This document shows, piece after piece, positions 13,908-25,691 of a stretch of 64,000 bases of DNA (the first letter of the stretch is position 1; the number at the start of each line of letters is the position of its first letter). Position numbers and translations under genes: made by a program. The stretch is from assembly GCA_037577475.1 (NCBI GenBank), contig JBAGJB010000141.1, forward strand, positions 217,001 through 281,000, read 5' to 3'. Below the pieces are notes generated by a model. It worked only from the letters and a program-made list of their open reading frames with translations, was not told where the DNA came from and ran no database searches. The stretch comes from Chaunax sp. Z400 (taxonomy: Eukaryota > Chordata > Actinopteri > Lophiiformes > Chaunacidae).

Positions 13908-13956
13908 ACCAATCAGAGCAGGTGTAGAGTTGTTGTCGTTCAAACAGGTATAAAAG
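13908..13956 (+). promoter_or_regulatory. CCAAT and TATA boxes of the HIPK-like kinase gene
   Basis: AACCAATCAG near 13908 is a CCAAT box and TATAAAAG at 13949-13956 is a good TATA box. They lie about 230 and 180 bp upstream of the start codon at 14135, leaving a 5' UTR of roughly 150 nt if transcription starts near 13980. The spacing fits a regulated RNA polymerase II promoter. Confidence 0.6.
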
Positions 13957-14134
13957 TCGATGTTAGCTGTCTATCGTGGTTCTTTTTCAGTTGTTGCTGA
14001 GAAAGTAACAAACATTTGAGACGAGTCTTATCTTGCGGAGAGCAAACTATTCAAAGTTTTGGAAGATTCATCCTTGAAGTTTTATCTTCAACAGAAGTTT
14101 CATCTCAACTGAGAATATTTCATCTTTAAAGATT

Positions 14135-16616
14135 ATGACGAATTCACTGCAACCATCAGATTTGTCTTTCGACACCGACACCTCAGCTGAGCAGATTTCC
14201 CTTTCAAAGATGTCATCACCAGGTAAGACTAAACACACTAAACTGTACATGATGCTAAATACATATACTATACAACGCACTGAACCTGTACCTAAACTGT
14301 AAAAATGTAACCCAGGACAGAGCAGCTCTGTGTCAAGAAGGTATAATTTATGTAAACATGGTTGAGAACAAGTGTGTTTGTTCACGGTTCAGATGTGTTT
14401 TAAGGTGTGCTTTGTTCACGGTTCAGCTGTTTGTTTATGGTCTTATTTTTGCTCATGGTGTGTGTGTGTGTTTTCACGGTTGTGGTGTGTGTGCGCGTGT
14501 TTTCACGGTTGTGGTGTGTGTGCGCGTGTTTTCGCGGTTGTGGTGTGTGTGCGTGTGTGTTTTCGCGGTTGTGGTGTGTGTGTGTGTTTTCGCGGTTGTG
14601 GTGTGTGCGCGTGTTTTCACGGTTGTGGTGTGTGTGCGCGTGTTTTCGCGGTTGTGGTGTGTGTGTGTGTTTTCGCGGTTGTGGTGTGTGTGTGTGTTTT
14701 CGCGGTTGTGGTGTGCGTGTGTGTTTTCGCGGTTGTGGTGTGTGTGTGTGTGTTTTCGCGGTTGTGGTGTGTGTGTGTGTTTTCGCGGTTGTGGTGTGTG
14801 TGTGTGTTTTCGCGGTTGTGGTGTGTGTGCGCGGGTTTTCGCGGTTGTGGTGTGTGCGCGTGTTTTCGCGGTTGTGGTGTGTGTGTGTGTGTGTGTTTTC
14901 GCGGTTGCGGTGTATGTGCGCGTGTGTGTGTTTTCGCGGTTGCGGTGTATGTGCGCGTGTGTGTGTTTTCGCGGTTGCGGTGTGTGTGCGCGTGTGTGTT
15001 TTCGCGGTTGCGGTGTGTGTGCGCGTGTGTGTTTTCGCGGTTGCGGTGTGTGTGCGCGTGTGTGTGTGTTTTCGCGGTTGCGGTGTGTGTGCGCGTGTGT
15101 GTGTGTTTTCGCGGTTGCGGTGTGTGTGCGCGTGTGTGTGTGTTTTCGCTGTGTGTGTGTGTGTTTTCGCTGTGTGTGTGTGTGTTTTCGCTGTGTGTGT
15201 GTGTGTGTTTTCGCTGTTGCTGTGTGTGTGAGTGTGTTTTCGCTGTTGCTGTGTGTGTGAGTGTGTTTTCGCTGTTGCTGTGTGTGTGTGTGTGTGTGTT
15301 CGCTGTTGCTGTGTGTGTGTGTGTGTGTGTGTGTGTTCGCTGTTGCTGTGTGTGTGTGTGTGTGTGTTTTCGCTGTTGCTGTGTGTGTGTGAGTGTGTTT
15401 TCGCTGTTGCTGTGTGTGTGTGAGTGTGTTTTCGCTGTTGCTGTGTGTGTGTGTGTTCGCTGTTGCTGTGTGTGTGTGTGTGTGTTCGCTGTTGCTGTGT
15501 GTGTGTGTGTGTGTTTTCGCTGTTGCTGTGTGTGTGTGTGTGTTTTCGCTGTTGCTGTGTGTGTGTGTGTGTGTTTTCGCTGTTGCTGTGTGTGTTTGTG
15601 TGTTTTCGCTGTTGCTGTGTGTGTGTGTGTGTGTTTTCGCTGTTGCTGTGTGTGTGTGTGTGTGTTTTCGCTGTTGCTGTGTGTGTGTGTGTGTTTTCGC
15701 TGTTGCTGTGTGTGTGTGTGTGTTTTCGCTGTTGCTGTGTGTGTGTGTGTGTGTTTTCGCTGTTGCTGTGTGTGTGTGTGTGTGTTTTCGCTGTTGCTGT
15801 GTGTGTGTGTGTGTGTTTTCGCTGTTGCTGTGTGTGTGTGTGTGTGTTTTCGCTGTTGCTGTGTGTGTGTGTGTGTGTTTTCGCTGTTGCTGTGTGTGTG
15901 TGTGTGTGTGTGTTTTCGCTGTTGCTGTGTGTGTGTGTGTGTTTTCGCTGTTGCTGTGTGTGTGTGTGTGTGTGTTTTCGCTGTTGCTGTGTGTGTGTGT
16001 GTGTGTGTGTGTTTTCGCTGTTGCTGTGTGTGTGTGTGTGTGTGTGTGTTTTCGCTGTTGCTGTGTGTGTGTGTGTGTGTGTGTGTTTTCGCTGTTGCTG
16101 TGTGTGTGTGTGTGTGTGTGTGTTTTCGCTGTTGCTGTGTGTGTGTGTGTGTGTGTGTGTTTTCGCTGTTGGTGTGTGTGTGTGTGTGTGTGTGTTTTCG
16201 CTGTTGCTGTGTGTGTGTGTGTGTGTTTTCGCTGTTGCTGTGTGTGTGTGTGTGTGTTTTCGCTGTTGCTGTGTGTGTGTGTGTGTGTTTTCGCTGTTGC
16301 TGTGTGTGTGTGTGTGTGTTTTCGCTGTTGCTGTGTGTGTGTGTGTGTGTTTTCGCTGTTGCTGTGTGTGTGTGTGTGTGTTTTCGCTGTTGCTGTGTGT
16401 GTGTGTGTGTGTGTGTTTTCGCTGTTGCTGTGTGTGTGTGTGTGTGTGTGTTTTCGCTGTTGCTGTGTGTGTGTGTGTGTGTGTGTTTTCGCTGTTGCTG
16501 TGTGTGTGTGTGTGTGTGTGTTTTCGCTGTTGCTGTGTGTGTGTGTGTGTGTGTGTTTTCGCTGTTGCTGTGTGTGTGTTTTCGCTGTTGCTGTGTGTGT
16601 GTGTTTTCGCTGTTGC

Positions 16617-16647
<31 letters not shown>

Positions 16648-19437
16648 GCTGTTGCTGTGTGTGTGTGTGTGTGTTTTCGCTGTTGCTGTGTGTGTGTGTG
16701 TGTGTTTTCGCTGTTGCTGTGTGTGTGTGTGTGTGTTTTCGCTGTTGCTGTGTGTGTGTGTGTGTGTTTTCGCTGTTGCTGTGTGTGTGTGTGTGTGTTT
16801 TCGCTGTTGCTGTGTGTGTGTGTGTGTGTTTTCGCTGTTGCTGTGTGTGTGTGTGTGTGTTTTCGCTGTTGCTGTGTGTGTGTGTGTGTGTTTTCGCTGT
16901 TGCTGTGTGTGTGTGTGTGTGTGTTTTCGCTGTTGCTGTGTGTGTGTGTGTGTGTTTTCGCTGTTGCTGTGTGTGTGTGTGTGTGTTTTCGCTGTTGCTG
17001 TGTGTGTGTGTGTGTGTTTTCGCTGTTGCTGTGTGTGTGTGTGTGTGTTTTCGCTGTTGCTGTGTGTGTGTGTGTGTGTTTTCGCTGTTGCTGTGTGTGT
17101 GTGTGTGTGTTTTCGCTGTTGCTGTGTGTGTGTGTGTGTGTTTTCGCTGTTGCTGTGTGTGTGTGTGTGTGTTTTCGCTGTTGCTGTGTGTGTGTGTGTG
17201 TGTTTTCGCTGTTGCTGTGTGTGTGTGTGTGTGTGTGTGTTTTCGCTGTTGCTGTGTGTGTGTGTGTGTGTGTGTTTTCGCTGTTGCTGTGTGTGTGTGT
17301 GTGTGTGTGTTTTCGCCGTTATGTTGATTCGATCAGCCTCACAGATTGAATACACAGATTCTACATCTTTTATCTCCATGGTTACGTCTTTCCTCACAGT
17401 TCCACGACCACCTCCTAAGATTGAAGCAGGTCTAACTGTCTCCAGTTCCTCCTCTGACTACATGGTACTGGAGATCATGGGTGAAGGCTCCTTTGGGAAA
17501 GTGGCCAGGTGCAGAAATCTGGCAACAGAAGCGGATGTGGCTATTAAGTTTGTGAAGGACAAACTTTCCACACAGGCAGAGGTAGGTTTTTGTACTCTGT
17601 TGGATTAATTTAGTTCTTAGATGTAGTATTCTCCATTAGAGTAGGTGCTATGAATGGTTGTCATGTCTCTTTTCTCCCCAGGCGTCCATGTTGGAGTCCC
17701 TCAGTGTCCTGGACGTGGACCAAACCAACATTTTAAAGTTCTTCGAGCAGTTTGATGACCAGGGACTGACCTGTCTGGCTTTTGAGATGCTAGACAGGAG
17801 TCTCTACGACTGGCTCGAAGACTTTGACTTTACACCACTGTTACTGGAGTCTATCAGGCCGATAGCAAAGCAGGTCTGTATTATTGTAATTTGGAGCCAA
17901 TCAATTGTTCTACATATCCGCTAGTCATCAATGAAGAAAATCTAACCTGAACCTTTATCCTAAATTTAACACTTGGAAAACTGAATCTCAAATGTTTCCA
18001 TTCTTGTTTGTCCCTGCAGCTGTTTGTGGCTCTGGACGCCCTCAGGGTAGTTGGTATCCTGCACACCGACATTAAGCCAGACAACATTATGTTTGTAAAT
18101 GTGAAGGACCAGCCCCTCAGGGTGAAATTGATTGACTTTGGAAATGCCTATCCAGTCGCCGCTGTCTGTCCTGGAATGACTTTTCAGGCATTAGCATACA
18201 GGTATCTTCATCCCTTAATCTTAGAGAGTTTATGTCATTCATTTAGAAATCCATGCTGTTCTCTTGGTCCAACAGATTTCTCATCTTTAACTCTTGTTCT
18301 CCCTCCTCAGGGCTCCAGAGATTTTACTTGGCCTGCCCTTCAATGAGGCCATTGATGTCTGGGGAGTCGGCTGCGTCCTGGTTTTCCTGTACCTCGGGAA
18401 CCACCTCTTCCCTTATGGGACTGAGTATGAGCTGGTAGGTCAGCTACCTCACACAAATGTACACAAACAAGTGGAGACTTTATGCAGAATGTCAGCTAAT
18501 GTAACTCTGTATTCTTCGTCTGCAGATGAGGGCCATTGTTCAACTTGTGGGTCAGCCGGAGGACCACCTGCTTCATGCTGGGATGTACACCCAGCGTTAC
18601 TTCTGTAAGGAAGAAGCTGCTGGTGGACCATCAAGGAGGATAATGGTAGAGTAACCATGTTCTCCTTTGTTTAAAATTATTAAATCATTTTATTTAAGCT
18701 CTTTTAAAATGGTTCTCTTTCAACATGTGTCTCTTTAGACCCCAGAGGAATACGCAGCAGCCAATCACCTGTATCCGAAGACCACCAATGACATGCCCAG
18801 CTCTCTGGACTACCTGGTTCATGTAAGTACTCTCTGTTGTTAAAGTTAAGACTGAATCAGCTCTTGTTAACTACCTGTCTCTGAGAGGTAGGGACTGGAT
18901 CAACTCAACTCAATCTGTTTTCAAATCCAGCTCTATGACAAAGATGAGGAAGCTGAGTTTGAGGACAGGTTGGTCTTTGTAGACCTCCTTAAACAGCTGC
19001 TCCATGTCGACCCGGATAAGAGAATCTCACCCCAAGAGGCTCTGCAGCATCCGTTCATTACCATGGAGCACCTCCGACAGATCCCTGACAGCAGAGCCTA
19101 GTAAGTGACTGTGTGTCTGGTAGTAGACATCACATATGTGATGGTTTGATTGATTGATTGACTAACTGATTGTCATTCTTGTTGCAGTCTGGACGACTCC
19201 CAAGCCACCATGAGTCGGCCCTGGATTCGTGATGGACACGTACCTCATGTCTTGCATCAAGATCCAGATGTCTGCATCCCTGGAGATGAAGACGCTGCAA
19301 AAGGGGCTGAACCTCCGGGTTTTGCCCCTGATGTCTCGGCCTCCACTAGTCGCCCAAAAAAGTTTCTCGGCAGGGTTCGTCGAGTCTTTAAATGGATAAT
19401 GACTCCATTTTCTTGCTGCTGGCGTCCCAGAGTGTAG
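14135..19437 (+). CDS. HIPK-like serine/threonine protein kinase, complete, nine exons
   Basis: Exons by GT-AG junctions: 14135-14222, 17400-17581, 17682-17873, 18020-18201, 18311-18434, 18526-18645, 18739-18822, 18931-19100, 19188-19437. They total 1392 nt (463 residues) and all phases agree. Motifs in order: glycine loop GEGSFGKV, VAIKFVKD with the ATP-binding Lys, FEMLDRSLYDWL hinge, catalytic loop HTDIKPDN, metal-binding IDFGNA, activation end AYRAPEILLGLPFNEAIDVW, and the C-lobe VDPDKRISPQEALQHPF. The APEI-LGLPF-EAID block and FVDLLKQLL are typical of homeodomain-interacting protein kinases. The usual HRD/HAD is HTD here. It is far shorter than HIPK1-3 (over 1000 residues), having only the kinase domain and a basic, Trp/Cys-containing tail. 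Teleosts are known to have expanded families of such short HIPK-like kinases. The first intron is filled by a minisatellite. Substrates are unknown. Confidence 0.92.
14457..17320 (+). repeat. 2.9-kb GT-rich minisatellite in kinase intron 1
   Basis: Tandem units of about 25-40 bp, each a (GT)n run of variable length plus a core. The core changes left to right: TTTTCACGGTTGTGG, TTTTCGCGGTTGTGG, TTTTCGCGGTTGCGG (with GCGC interruptions), then TTTTCGCTGTTGCTG for the last ~2.1 kb. Two single seeds, TTCACGGTTCAG, lie just outside at about 14378 and 14416. Dividing length by period gives roughly 90-100 units (an estimate). The array contains almost no stop codons in several frames, giving very long Cys/Val/Phe or Thr/His/Gln open frames that are not genes. 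Alternating purine-pyrimidine tracts could adopt Z-DNA. Confidence 0.97.
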
Positions 19438-20082
19438 GATAAGTATTTTTTTAAATTTTTATTCATCAAATAGTGACTTTAGTATTAGCAATGCAGATCG
19501 TAACCTGTTTACATTTGTAGGATGGGCTTGGTTGTTTCAAGTTAGTGCTTTCTGGTTGTACATTCCTACAGATTGTTATTTCTAGTCTCCCCCCAGTTTG
19601 ATGTTTTTATTTATATTTGTGTTTTAACTCACAGATAGTATAATGCAGCGGGGGATTGTTGAGTATATTTTATGGAATTGTTAAAGTTGGGGTTTTTTTT
19701 TGTATAGCTGATTGTTCCATGGAAGTATGTTGTTTCTTTCTGTAGTTTCAGTAGTATTGTTTTCTGGGCTACAAGTAGGTGCACTGTGATTACTTTTGAG
19801 CGTAGGTCGTGTGTATCCAGATTGCTGAGTATGCATAGAGAGGAGGATAATAGAATGTTAGGGTTAGCACTAATGTTAGCATGATGTTTTGGTCAAAAAT
19901 GTGGTGGAGGTGTGTGATCCCTTCTTATTTCCATTTATTGCCTGTTTGAGGTGATTTATTTGCTGTGAAGTCTGGATTGTGTCATATAGGTGTTTGTGTG
20001 GTAGTTTTTTATTTTATTGACTCTCCACCAAACTGTCAGAGTTGTGGCTATTGTGCGGTTTTTGAAGCAGTTGTGGTCAAAC
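19438..20082. other. Kinase 3' flank, probable 3' UTR
   Basis: T- and AT-rich sequence with no further open reading. No canonical AATAAA lies before the palindrome. The first clear one (20382-20387) is inside its left arm, so the transcript end might fall within the palindrome. Confidence 0.35.
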
Positions 20083-21640
20083 ATGATCAAACATGGTCAT
20101 TCCCTTGGAACAACAATCTGCTCGCCATTGTGGAGATACAACCCCACAATTCACCTAAAGATAACGCCCGTAATCACACCTTAGGGTCTGTACCCACACA
20201 ACATTTGCCTTCCCTTAACATATCAAAGAGGACCTGGTTTCACCCCTCCTGACCCCTTGCTGAGTACCAGAGACACACCAGGGTATCAGCCTGCAACTCA
20301 GGAGACTATGAGACTGCTTTCTGTTCCAAACCACAGGATCCAAAACCCTGCATGGGTTCAGAAACTGGGAATCAATGAATCAATAAAAATCTGACAATCC
20401 AACCAACCTTCCATGCCAAAAGGTTCACCATACCTCCTGCCTCTTCTCCTCTTCCTCTCATCACGGAAGCAAGAGAAGAAATGTGTTCATGACTGTGTAA
20501 GCATGATTTCTGGGAAGCTGAACTCTGCAACATGTTCTAATGGATCATTTCTGATGTTCGCTTTATTGTTGTGTGTTTTACTCCTTTTGTAATATGTTTC
20601 TTGTTTTGAATTTGATGAGCACATAGTGATGATTTTCTTCCTGTATCCCTCTGAGTTCATGTTTATTGCATGTGTGCTTTGATGCCTCCTTCCAGTGGAG
20701 AGACTCAGATGTCTCGCCTATTGTTTCTATGCCAGCTGGTGATGTGAACGCATATCTTACAGTAAAATAGAACACGCCCTTACTTCCGGCAGCTGTGAGG
20801 CTTCAAAAGGCACGGCGCGAAGCAGCTCGCTCTCTTGCTCCGCTTGACATGAATTCATGTCAGGTGGAGGTAGGAGCAAGCGGAGCAAGAGAGCGAGCTG
20901 CTTCGCGCCGCGGCTTTTAAATCCTCACAGCTGCCGGAAGTAAGGGCGTGTTCTATTTTACTGTAAGATATGCGTTCACATCACCAGCTGGCATAGAAAC
21001 AATAGGCGAGACATCTGAGTCTCTCCACTGGAAGGAGGCATCAAAGCACACATGCAATAAACATGAACTCAAAGGGATACAGGAAGAAAATCATCACTAT
21101 GTGCTCATCAAATTCAAAACACAAAACATATTACAAAAGGAGTAAAACACACAACAATAAAGCGAACATCAGAAATGATCCATTAGAACATGTTGCAGAG
21201 TTCAGCTTCCCAGAAATCATGCTTACACAGTCATGAACACATTTCTTCTCTTGCTTCCGTGATGAGAGGAAGAGGAGAAGAGGCAGGAGGTATGGTGAAC
21301 CTTTTGGCATGGAAGGTTGGTTGGATTGTCAGATTTTTATTGATTCATTGATTGCCAGTTTCTGAACCCATGCAGGGTTTTGGATCCTGTGGTTTGGAAC
21401 AGAAAGCAGTCTCATGGTCTCCTGAGTTGCAGGCTGATACCCTGGTGTGTCTCTGGTACTCAGCAAGGGGTCAGGAGGGGTGAAACCAGGTCCTCTTTGA
21501 TATGTTAAGGGAAGGCAAATGTTGTGTGGGTACAGACCCTAAGGTGTGATTACGGGCGTTATCTTTAGGTGAATTGTGGGGTTGTATCTCCACAATGGCG
21601 AGCAGATTGTTGTTCCAAGGGAATGACCATGTTTGATCAT
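20083..21640. repeat. Near-perfect 1.56-kb palindrome (764-bp inverted arms)
   Basis: The left arm 20083-20846 is the reverse complement of the right arm 20877-21640, both 764 bp. The 30-bp spacer itself contains the palindrome ACATGAATTCATGT. Where checked, arms differ only by scattered substitutions: the 65-codon frame present once in each arm (20578-20775 minus, 20948-21145 plus) differs by a couple of residues. The arms are unique-looking sequence with an AATAAA, not simple repeats. Candidates are a recent inverted duplication, a foldback-type element or an assembly snap-back. RNA read across it could form a long double strand. Confidence 0.93.
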
Positions 21641-21724
21641 TCAAGCAAGGCGAAACCAGGGCTGAAGTCGCAGGGCATGGTGAGGTGGGGGTCGACTGAC
21701 CTACCCTCACCCTACACTAAGTAG

Positions 21725-21943
21725 TAGTGATAAAATGTGTGATGTAAAGAAATTGTGGTAGAAAGTTGGGTCATCTGTGTTTGGACCATAGATGCTTGAA
21801 ATTGATATATTGATGTTATTGATTGTTCCATTGATGATGTCATAGTGTCCTTCTGGGTCTGTTATATTGTGTTTGTGAATTAGAGGTGAGTTTTTGTTGA
21901 TCAGAATTTTGTGTTTTGAGCTTCTTGTGAGGGACAGGGACAT
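21725..21943 (-). mobile_element. L1-type LINE endonuclease fragment
   Basis: The minus-strand frame contains ILINKNSPLIHKH, ITDPEGHYDIINGTI and SSIYGPNTDDPTFYHNFF. These match the conserved strand blocks of the apurinic endonuclease domain of L1/Tx1-type non-LTR retrotransposons. Only about 70 residues remain. The catalytic segments on either side are absent, cut by the CT microsatellite on one side and the palindrome flank on the other. Confidence 0.75.
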
Positions 21944-21956
21944 GTCTGTGTCATGT

Positions 21957-22277
21957 CTGTCCCTCCCTCCCCGTCTCCCTCTGCCTCTCTCTCTCTCACT
22001 CTGTCTGTGTCTGTCTGTCTCTGTCTGTCTGTCTCTCTCTGTGTCTGTCTCTGTCTGTCTGTCTCTGTCTGTCTGTCTCTGTCTCTGTGTCTCTGTCTGT
22101 CTCTGTGTCTCTGTGTCACTCTCTCTCTGTCCCTCTCTCTCTGTCTCTCTGTCTCTCTCTCTGTGTCTGTCTCTCTGTCTCTGTCTCTCTCTGTCTCTCT
22201 GTGTCTGTCTGTCTCTCTATCTCTCTCTCTGGCTCTCTCTGTCTCTCTCTCTCTTTGTCTCTGTCTCTCTCTGTCTG

Positions 22278-22310
<33 letters not shown>

Positions 22311-22493
22311 GTGTCTCTCTCTCTCTCTCTCTGTGTCTCTCTGTCTGTCTCTCTCTCTGTGTCTCTCTGTCTGTCTCTCTGTCTCTGTCTCTCTGTGTCT
22401 GTCTGTCTCTGTCTCTCTCTGTCTCTCTGTCTGTCTCTCTCTCTCTGTCTCTCTCTCTCTGTCTCTCTGTCTGTCTCTCTCTCTCTGTCTCTG

Positions 22494-22524
<31 letters not shown>

Positions 22525-22543
22525 GTCTCTCTGTCTGTCTCTC

Positions 22544-22615
<72 letters not shown>
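21957..22615. repeat. (CT)n/(CTGT)n compound microsatellite
   Basis: About 660 bp of interrupted TCTC and TCTGTC motifs ending in a pure CT run of ~60 bp (22556-22614). The strand asymmetry (pure pyrimidine with few G) could favour triplex DNA. The long Ser/Leu/Val and Arg/Glu/Thr open frames across it are artefacts of the repeat. Confidence 0.97.
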
Positions 22616-22619
<4 letters not shown>

Positions 22620-22800
22620 CAACCGGTCAAAGCAGAAAACCGCCCACCTTGAGTCTCGGATCTGCTCGACGTTTCTGCCTTGTAAGGAAGTTTTTCGTCG
22701 CCACTGTCGCCTAGTGCTTGCTCAAGGTGGATCGTTGGGTCTGTCTCTGTGTCTCTCTGTCTCTCTCTCTGTCTCTCTCTCTGTCTCAGAGAGACAGACT
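22616..22800. repeat. Dispersed fish repeat block plus second CT tract
   Basis: A ~120-bp segment with CTTGTAAGGAAGTTTTTCGT and CCACTGTCGCCTAGTGCTTG resembles a 3'-end motif I know to be widely dispersed in teleosts. It is followed by another CT tract ending in the small palindrome GTCTCAGAGAGAC (about 22783-22795). Confidence 0.45.
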
Positions 22801-23559
22801 TGTTGGGGGGATTGTTGGGAAAAAAAGATTCAGTCTAGACTGATATAACTTTTGTTGTGTTTTGAGGTGTTCTAATTAAATTTTAAATGACGTTGAAAAA
22901 TATTGTATTTTGCACATTTATTATGTAAGATGATGTATAAATATTTTATTTAAAGTAATGTAAATTTCTTATATAGAATGATGTTTATAAATATTTTATT
23001 TAAATTAATGTAAATTTCTCATATAAAATGATTAATATTCTCATATTAAATGTCTATATTATTTAAAATATATATTTCAACGTAAAATATTAACAGAAAC
23101 AGACTTTATAATTGAAATAAATATAATAGACTGATTAACTGCATTGAAGACTGTCTTTATTACACAATACACATTCCTCTGAATATTCCAACCTTCTAAG
23201 TATCTGATTAGTAAAATAAGTAGAAGATAAATACTAGAGAAGTATTGCTGCTGCTCTGGGTATGCATTGGATTATAAATGTGAACAATTTGTTCTGTAAT
23301 CAGATTAAGTAAAATCGCAGATTTTGCCAATATTATTACCTCAGTTTGGTCTGAAATTTCAGCCGCTGTCTTTAACTTCCTTGATTCTTTGGGATTCTCA
23401 GCTCAGTTTCCCCATATTTCCATTACACCCAAAAGCAGTACTTCTGTCATAATTTAACCATGTATATATTTTATTTTGATATTTTGACCCTGAAAACCTA
23501 TGGAAACATGTTGATATCATTATTAGTTTGAAAGTTATTCGACAAAAACCACCAACATC

Positions 23560-23665
23560 TAATCGATTCTTCCTTGGGCCACTTCACTTTCATCCTGTTA
23601 ACAAACCAACCAACGACGGCAAAAACATAACCTCCTCCCTTGGCGGAGGTCATAATAAATATGGC
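23560..23665 (+). repeat. Dispersed fish repeat ending in GGCGGAGGTCATAAT
   Basis: The stretch AAAACATAACCTCCTCCC followed by TTGGCGGAGGTCATAAT resembles the tail shared with the blocks at 47262-47349 and 49437-49546, which suggests one dispersed family in the window. Confidence 0.4.
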
Positions 23666-25632
23666 TCTGTTGTAGAAATTATTCATGCGTCTGCCCTGCC
23701 CTGGCCTGAGGAGTCCATGTAGGAGGAGAGAAGGGCAGATGGAGGAAGGGAGGATAATGGCAGGATGAAGAAAAGATGATTGCAGCAGGTTAGCCTGGAG
23801 GCGCAGGCGATGACTGACAGCTCAAAGGTTATTGGCTCACTCCGGAGTGACAGGGCGCTGTAATGTGGCCGAGGCTGATTTCTGAAATAGAGAAATCTAA
23901 AAACTTAAACCTGAATTTAACCTGATGGGAGTTTTGTCACTTTATTAACTGATTTTTTCATTCTTTCTCATGCTCTAAAAATCTCGACCTAAAGGTGCAT
24001 ACTGGTACCTCCTGCATTAGATTTGTAGATGCTGCTCTTGTTAGATCTATGAAAGCAGTTTTGCTTTGCATAATGGGTTCTATTTTTCAGGTATCATATG
24101 ATATTATGATGATATTAATTTCTCATTATCTGGCAGATGATTCATCAGCCTGTTGTATATCTTGCATTCCTAGAACAGAGTCATCGCTGCACTTAGATGC
24201 CCTCCAGTCTCTAGAGCAGCTGATGAATAATTACAAACTGTTTTCATGATGCCGGGGGGGAAACATTTGCTGTAAGGTCGGGGGAATGAGGACAGGCAGC
24301 CTTGATATTCAGCCACCGAAACAGATCATCACACCGTCTTTATTGATCTCTGTGGGTTAAACGGTCCCTTCTCTCAGCCCTTCCATGTCCTCACAGCGGG
24401 TTCAGATCTCAGGCCGAGGCATAGCTCAGTTCAGATCTGTCATTTTTCATTCGAAGCCCCCTCCTTTCCCTCCTGTACTGTGTGGCGTCTTTATTTCTGG
24501 CTGTAAAGTTTGCTCGAGTAATTTCACTTCAAAGATACGAGGATGTGACCAATTCTTCTTACTTTCCTGAGATTCCTTTCTTGATGATCGTAATTACACA
24601 CGGATTTAATTAATGTGGGAACAGGAAGGGAGGAGCAGGGGGGTCTTTGAACTGTGGGTTTATGGAGAAAGAGATAAAAAAGAGAGATTAGAGAGCAAAG
24701 CGACTTATTGAAGATTGCCAATGTGTGCCGGAGCTTAGGCCAAAAGTCTCTGGTGGATCCATGCTATGTCATTCTTCCTTCTGTCACTTCCTTTATCCAT
24801 CTGTCCCCTCTGTCTCATCTCTTTCTTGCTGGAAGTTTAATGTGTCCCATCCGCCTTTCCGTCACACGTGCCTTTCTTGGCTTGCCCTTCTCCGAGGCCC
24901 CTCTGGGATGGTAGCTTCCCTCCCTCGTGCAGATGTGAGAGGAGGGAGGGGGGGGAAAAAAACAAAAAACGACAGCACAACTCCTCAACGCTGCGTCAGC
25001 GCCAGCCGCCTCTGGAGAATAATAGAACAGCAGGATAATTCAGCACTGATGAAGGGCTAATGAGGGATGGAGGAGGATGAGGGAAAGAGAGGACTGGTAA
25101 GGTGGGAAGAGGGGGGGCTGCAAGTGGTCTGTCATTCAGGAGAGACCATAAAATAAATAGTCCATAATTTGCAACGTCTTATTGCTAATGTGCAACAGTT
25201 GCATTGCAGGAGACGCAATGTCAACATGACCCTCTTGGATGTATGCATTGTAGAGCAGCTGCAAAAGCTGACAAGAAAACATTCAGATCTGTGTCTCATT
25301 TGTTTCTATAGTTTGTCGAGTGAAAATCTATCAACTAAATTAATGAGTTTGACTATTTAGTTTTACATGCATAACATAATTCCGATGATTAGTCACTCGT
25401 AGCCATCAATTAAAATAATCTAATCTTTCTATTTGGTCATGTTTTCTCAGTTTTCAGTGGTTTTTTTGAGTGTTTTTTTTATTGGCTAAAACAGAACCAG
25501 TTTGTCCTTTGTGTCTCCAGAAGAATCCTGAACCTCTCACCTGATGTAAATAAGCAATTTATCAAATAAAACATCAAATATAAAGACAGCAATAAACAAA
25601 TCTGGTAGCACCAGGTTTTTCAACAAGTATGA

Positions 25633-25633
<1 letters not shown>

Positions 25634-25688
<55 letters not shown>
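25634..25688. repeat. (AC)n microsatellite
   Basis: Uninterrupted AC dinucleotide run of about 27 units. Confidence 0.95.

Positions 25689-25691
<3 letters not shown>

Noticed and set aside
14372..17400. Very long open frames (up to 926-1078 codons) on both strands in the GT minisatellite
   Set aside because: They exist because the tandem unit lacks stop codons in several frames. Composition is pure repeat (CVCV, THTH), and the real kinase exons splice around the array.
21894..22848. Ser/Leu- and Arg/Glu-rich open frames of 240-250 codons
   Set aside because: These are translations of the CT/CTGT microsatellite, with no start context, domain or splice support.
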